NCBI GenBank assembly: GCA_051859505.1
Contig: JBHYFN010000058.1
Coordinates: 1-23,547, forward strand
Length of the DNA: 23,547 bases
From: JAFIEN01 sp051859505
GTDB taxonomy: Bacteria; Pseudomonadota; Alphaproteobacteria; Rhodobacterales; Rhodobacteraceae
Direction of reading: 5' to 3'
In this document: one piece after another, positions 22,705 to 23,547 of the stretch
How the letters are laid out: each line of letters opens with the position of its first letter
How positions within the stretch are numbered: the first letter of the stretch is position 1
The notes under the pieces: model-generated
What the model saw: the letters and a program-made list of their open reading frames with translations, nothing else
Told to the model about the DNA's origin: nothing
Database searches by the model: none
Made by a program: the position numbers and the translations under genes

Positions 22705-23169
22705 ATGACCGATCCCTACCGCCCGCTTGACGACGAGGCCCGCGCCACCACCCGCCAGATCCTTGACGAGGCCCGCCACGGCGCGCTGGCGGTGCTGGTC
22801 GAGGAAGCTCAGCCGATGGTGACACGGGTCGCCTACCTGTCGGACGGGGCCTCTGTGCTGATCCTGGTCTCGACCCTCTCGGCCCATACCGCGGCGCTCG
22901 AGGCGCGACCCGCAAGCTCGCTCCTTCTCGGAGAGCCGGGGCCGAAGGGCGACCCGCTGATTCATCCGCGCCTGACCCTGATCACGCGGGCCGAAGCCGA
23001 CGACAAGGGCCCCCACCGCGCGGCCTGGCTGGCCGCCCATCCCAAGGCCGCGCTGTACTATGATTTCAGCGACTTCCGCCTGATCCGGTTGCGGATCGTT
23101 TCGGCCTTTCTCAACGGTGGTTTCGGCAAGGCCTATCGCCTTGACCCCGAGGATTTCGCCGCCCTCTAG
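22705..23169 (+). CDS. PNPOx/HugZ-like FMN-binding split-barrel protein
   Basis: A 154-residue protein of the pyridoxamine-phosphate-oxidase-like split-barrel family. ARHGALAVLVEEAQPMVTRVAYLSDG, STLSAHTAALEARPASSLLLGEPGPKGDP and PRLTLITRAEA follow the N-terminal domain of HugZ-type haem-utilisation proteins. The C-terminal FLNGGFGKAYRLDPEDF also matches, with G-F-G-x-A/K near the end. It lacks the C-terminal DUF2470 domain of longer HugZ proteins, so it is the short form common in Rhodobacterales. Haem degradation is only one possibility. The ribosome site is weak. Confidence 0.85.
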   Translation: MTDPYRPLDDEARATTRQILDEARHGALAVLVEEAQPMVTRVAYLSDGASVLILVSTLSAHTAALEARPASSLLLGEPGPKGDPLIHPRLTLITRAEADDKGPHRAAWLAAHPKAALYYDFSDFRLIRLRIVSAFLNGGFGKAYRLDPEDFAAL

Positions 23170-23199
23170 GCAGGGCCGGCGGCGCGATCCGGCACTTGC

Positions 23200-23228
23200 T
23201 TGACAGGATCGGCCGGATGCCGCAGAAG
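23200..23228 (+). promoter_or_regulatory. Possible tRNA-Ala promoter
   Basis: A perfect TTGACA (23200-23205) with 17 bases to CAGAAG (23223-23228), about 10 bases before the tRNA start. The -10 is weak, as is common in GC-rich alphaproteobacteria. Confidence 0.45.
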
Positions 23229-23238
23229 GTCGCTGGTC

Positions 23239-23315
<77 letters not shown>

Positions 23316-23367
23316 TACCCTTATAAGTGCCTGAATCTCGGGACACATAAAGAATCTCAGACACTTA

Positions 23368-23547
23368 GGGTCAGGACTCGTTCTCCATTCATAGCCAGAA
23401 CATGACGGTTGCGGCGAGTGCGATTGCTGAGAGGAAGACCTTTGGGCACCGGTCATAGCGGGTAGCAACCCTGCGCCAGTCCTTCAGCCGACCGAACATG
23501 ATCTCGATCCTGTTGCGTCGTTTGTAGCGGCGCTTGTCGTGCTTGAT
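23368..23547 (-). mobile_element. IS5-family insertion sequence, one end (runs off the window)
   Basis: Contains the 3' end of an IS5-family (IS427-like) transposase on the minus strand and a short non-coding tail. GGGTCAGGACTCG at 23368-23380 resembles terminal inverted repeats of this group, which places the boundary near 23368 with TTA before it as a possible target duplication. The other end is outside the window, so the boundary is tentative. Confidence 0.7.
23389..23547 (-). CDS. IS5-family transposase, C-terminal fragment (truncated by window edge)
   Basis: Fifty-two codons are visible, beginning IKHDKRRYKRRNRIE and ending in ATVMFWL with a TGA stop. RNRIEIMFGRLKDWRRV contains the Glu of the DDE catalytic triad in the Y-R-E-K-type arrangement of IS5 transposases. 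The frame is open through the window edge with no visible damage, so the copy may be intact. It encodes the enzyme that moves this insertion sequence. Confidence 0.9.
   Translation of the reverse strand: MKHDKRRYKRRNRIEIMFGRLKDWRRVATRYDRCPKVFLSAIALAATVMFWL

Overview
The window is GC-rich, densely coded DNA most consistent with an alphaproteobacterium of the Rhodobacterales (Paracoccus/Rhodobacter-like). The grounds are base composition, the families present, a CtrA-type TTAA-N7-TTAA box, and two copies of a hairpin element around a CCCGGGATATTTGG core that I associate with this order. This placement is inference; there is no 16S or marker gene here.

Left part (44-6000): a carbohydrate or cyclitol locus. 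On the minus strand an SDR dehydrogenase is followed by a complete CUT2-type sugar ABC importer (ATPase, permease, periplasmic binding protein). Divergently, on the plus strand, lie an inositol 2-dehydrogenase-like gene (iolG) and an aldo/keto reductase. Two palindromes sharing the core GCAAY-ATTC-RTTGC sit in the two control regions of this locus, so one unseen regulator may control both.

Middle (6001-7712): about 400 bp without a gene, a small membrane protein, a Ca2+/Na+ antiporter, and a strong hairpin terminator between convergent genes.

Second catabolic operon (15993 down to 7724, minus strand): nine tightly packed, mostly overlapping genes: FadR-type GntR regulator, enolase-superfamily dehydratase, second binding protein, permease, ATPase, second SDR, aldose epimerase, a membrane desaturase/hydroxylase with three histidine boxes, and a divergent PanB-like protein. 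This reads as import and non-phosphorylative oxidation of an unusual sugar or sugar acid. The desaturase-like protein (possibly MocD-like, as in rhizopine demethylation) and the PanB homologue, which lacks the usual metal and lysine residues, make the pathway atypical. A 19-bp perfect palindrome upstream of the GntR gene is the likely operator.

Right part (16488-20316): a molybdenum hydroxylase operon in the order FAD, 2Fe-2S, Mo subunit, followed by a MoaD/ThiS-like sulfur carrier ending in Gly-Gly and a hairpin terminator. After it come a universal stress protein, a YdcF-like protein, a small secreted protein, an outer-membrane-type protein with a CtrA-like box upstream, a HugZ/PNPOx-like flavoprotein, tRNA-Ala(CGC), and the 3' end of an IS5-family transposase that runs off the window.

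The best candidate for something undescribed is the nine-gene minus-strand operon with its terminal epimerase/oxygenase/PanB-like trio. The most striking DNA-level signals are the 17-bp triplication of a TGATG stop/start junction inside it, the two-copy structured repeat with compensating stems, and the paired operators of the iolG locus.
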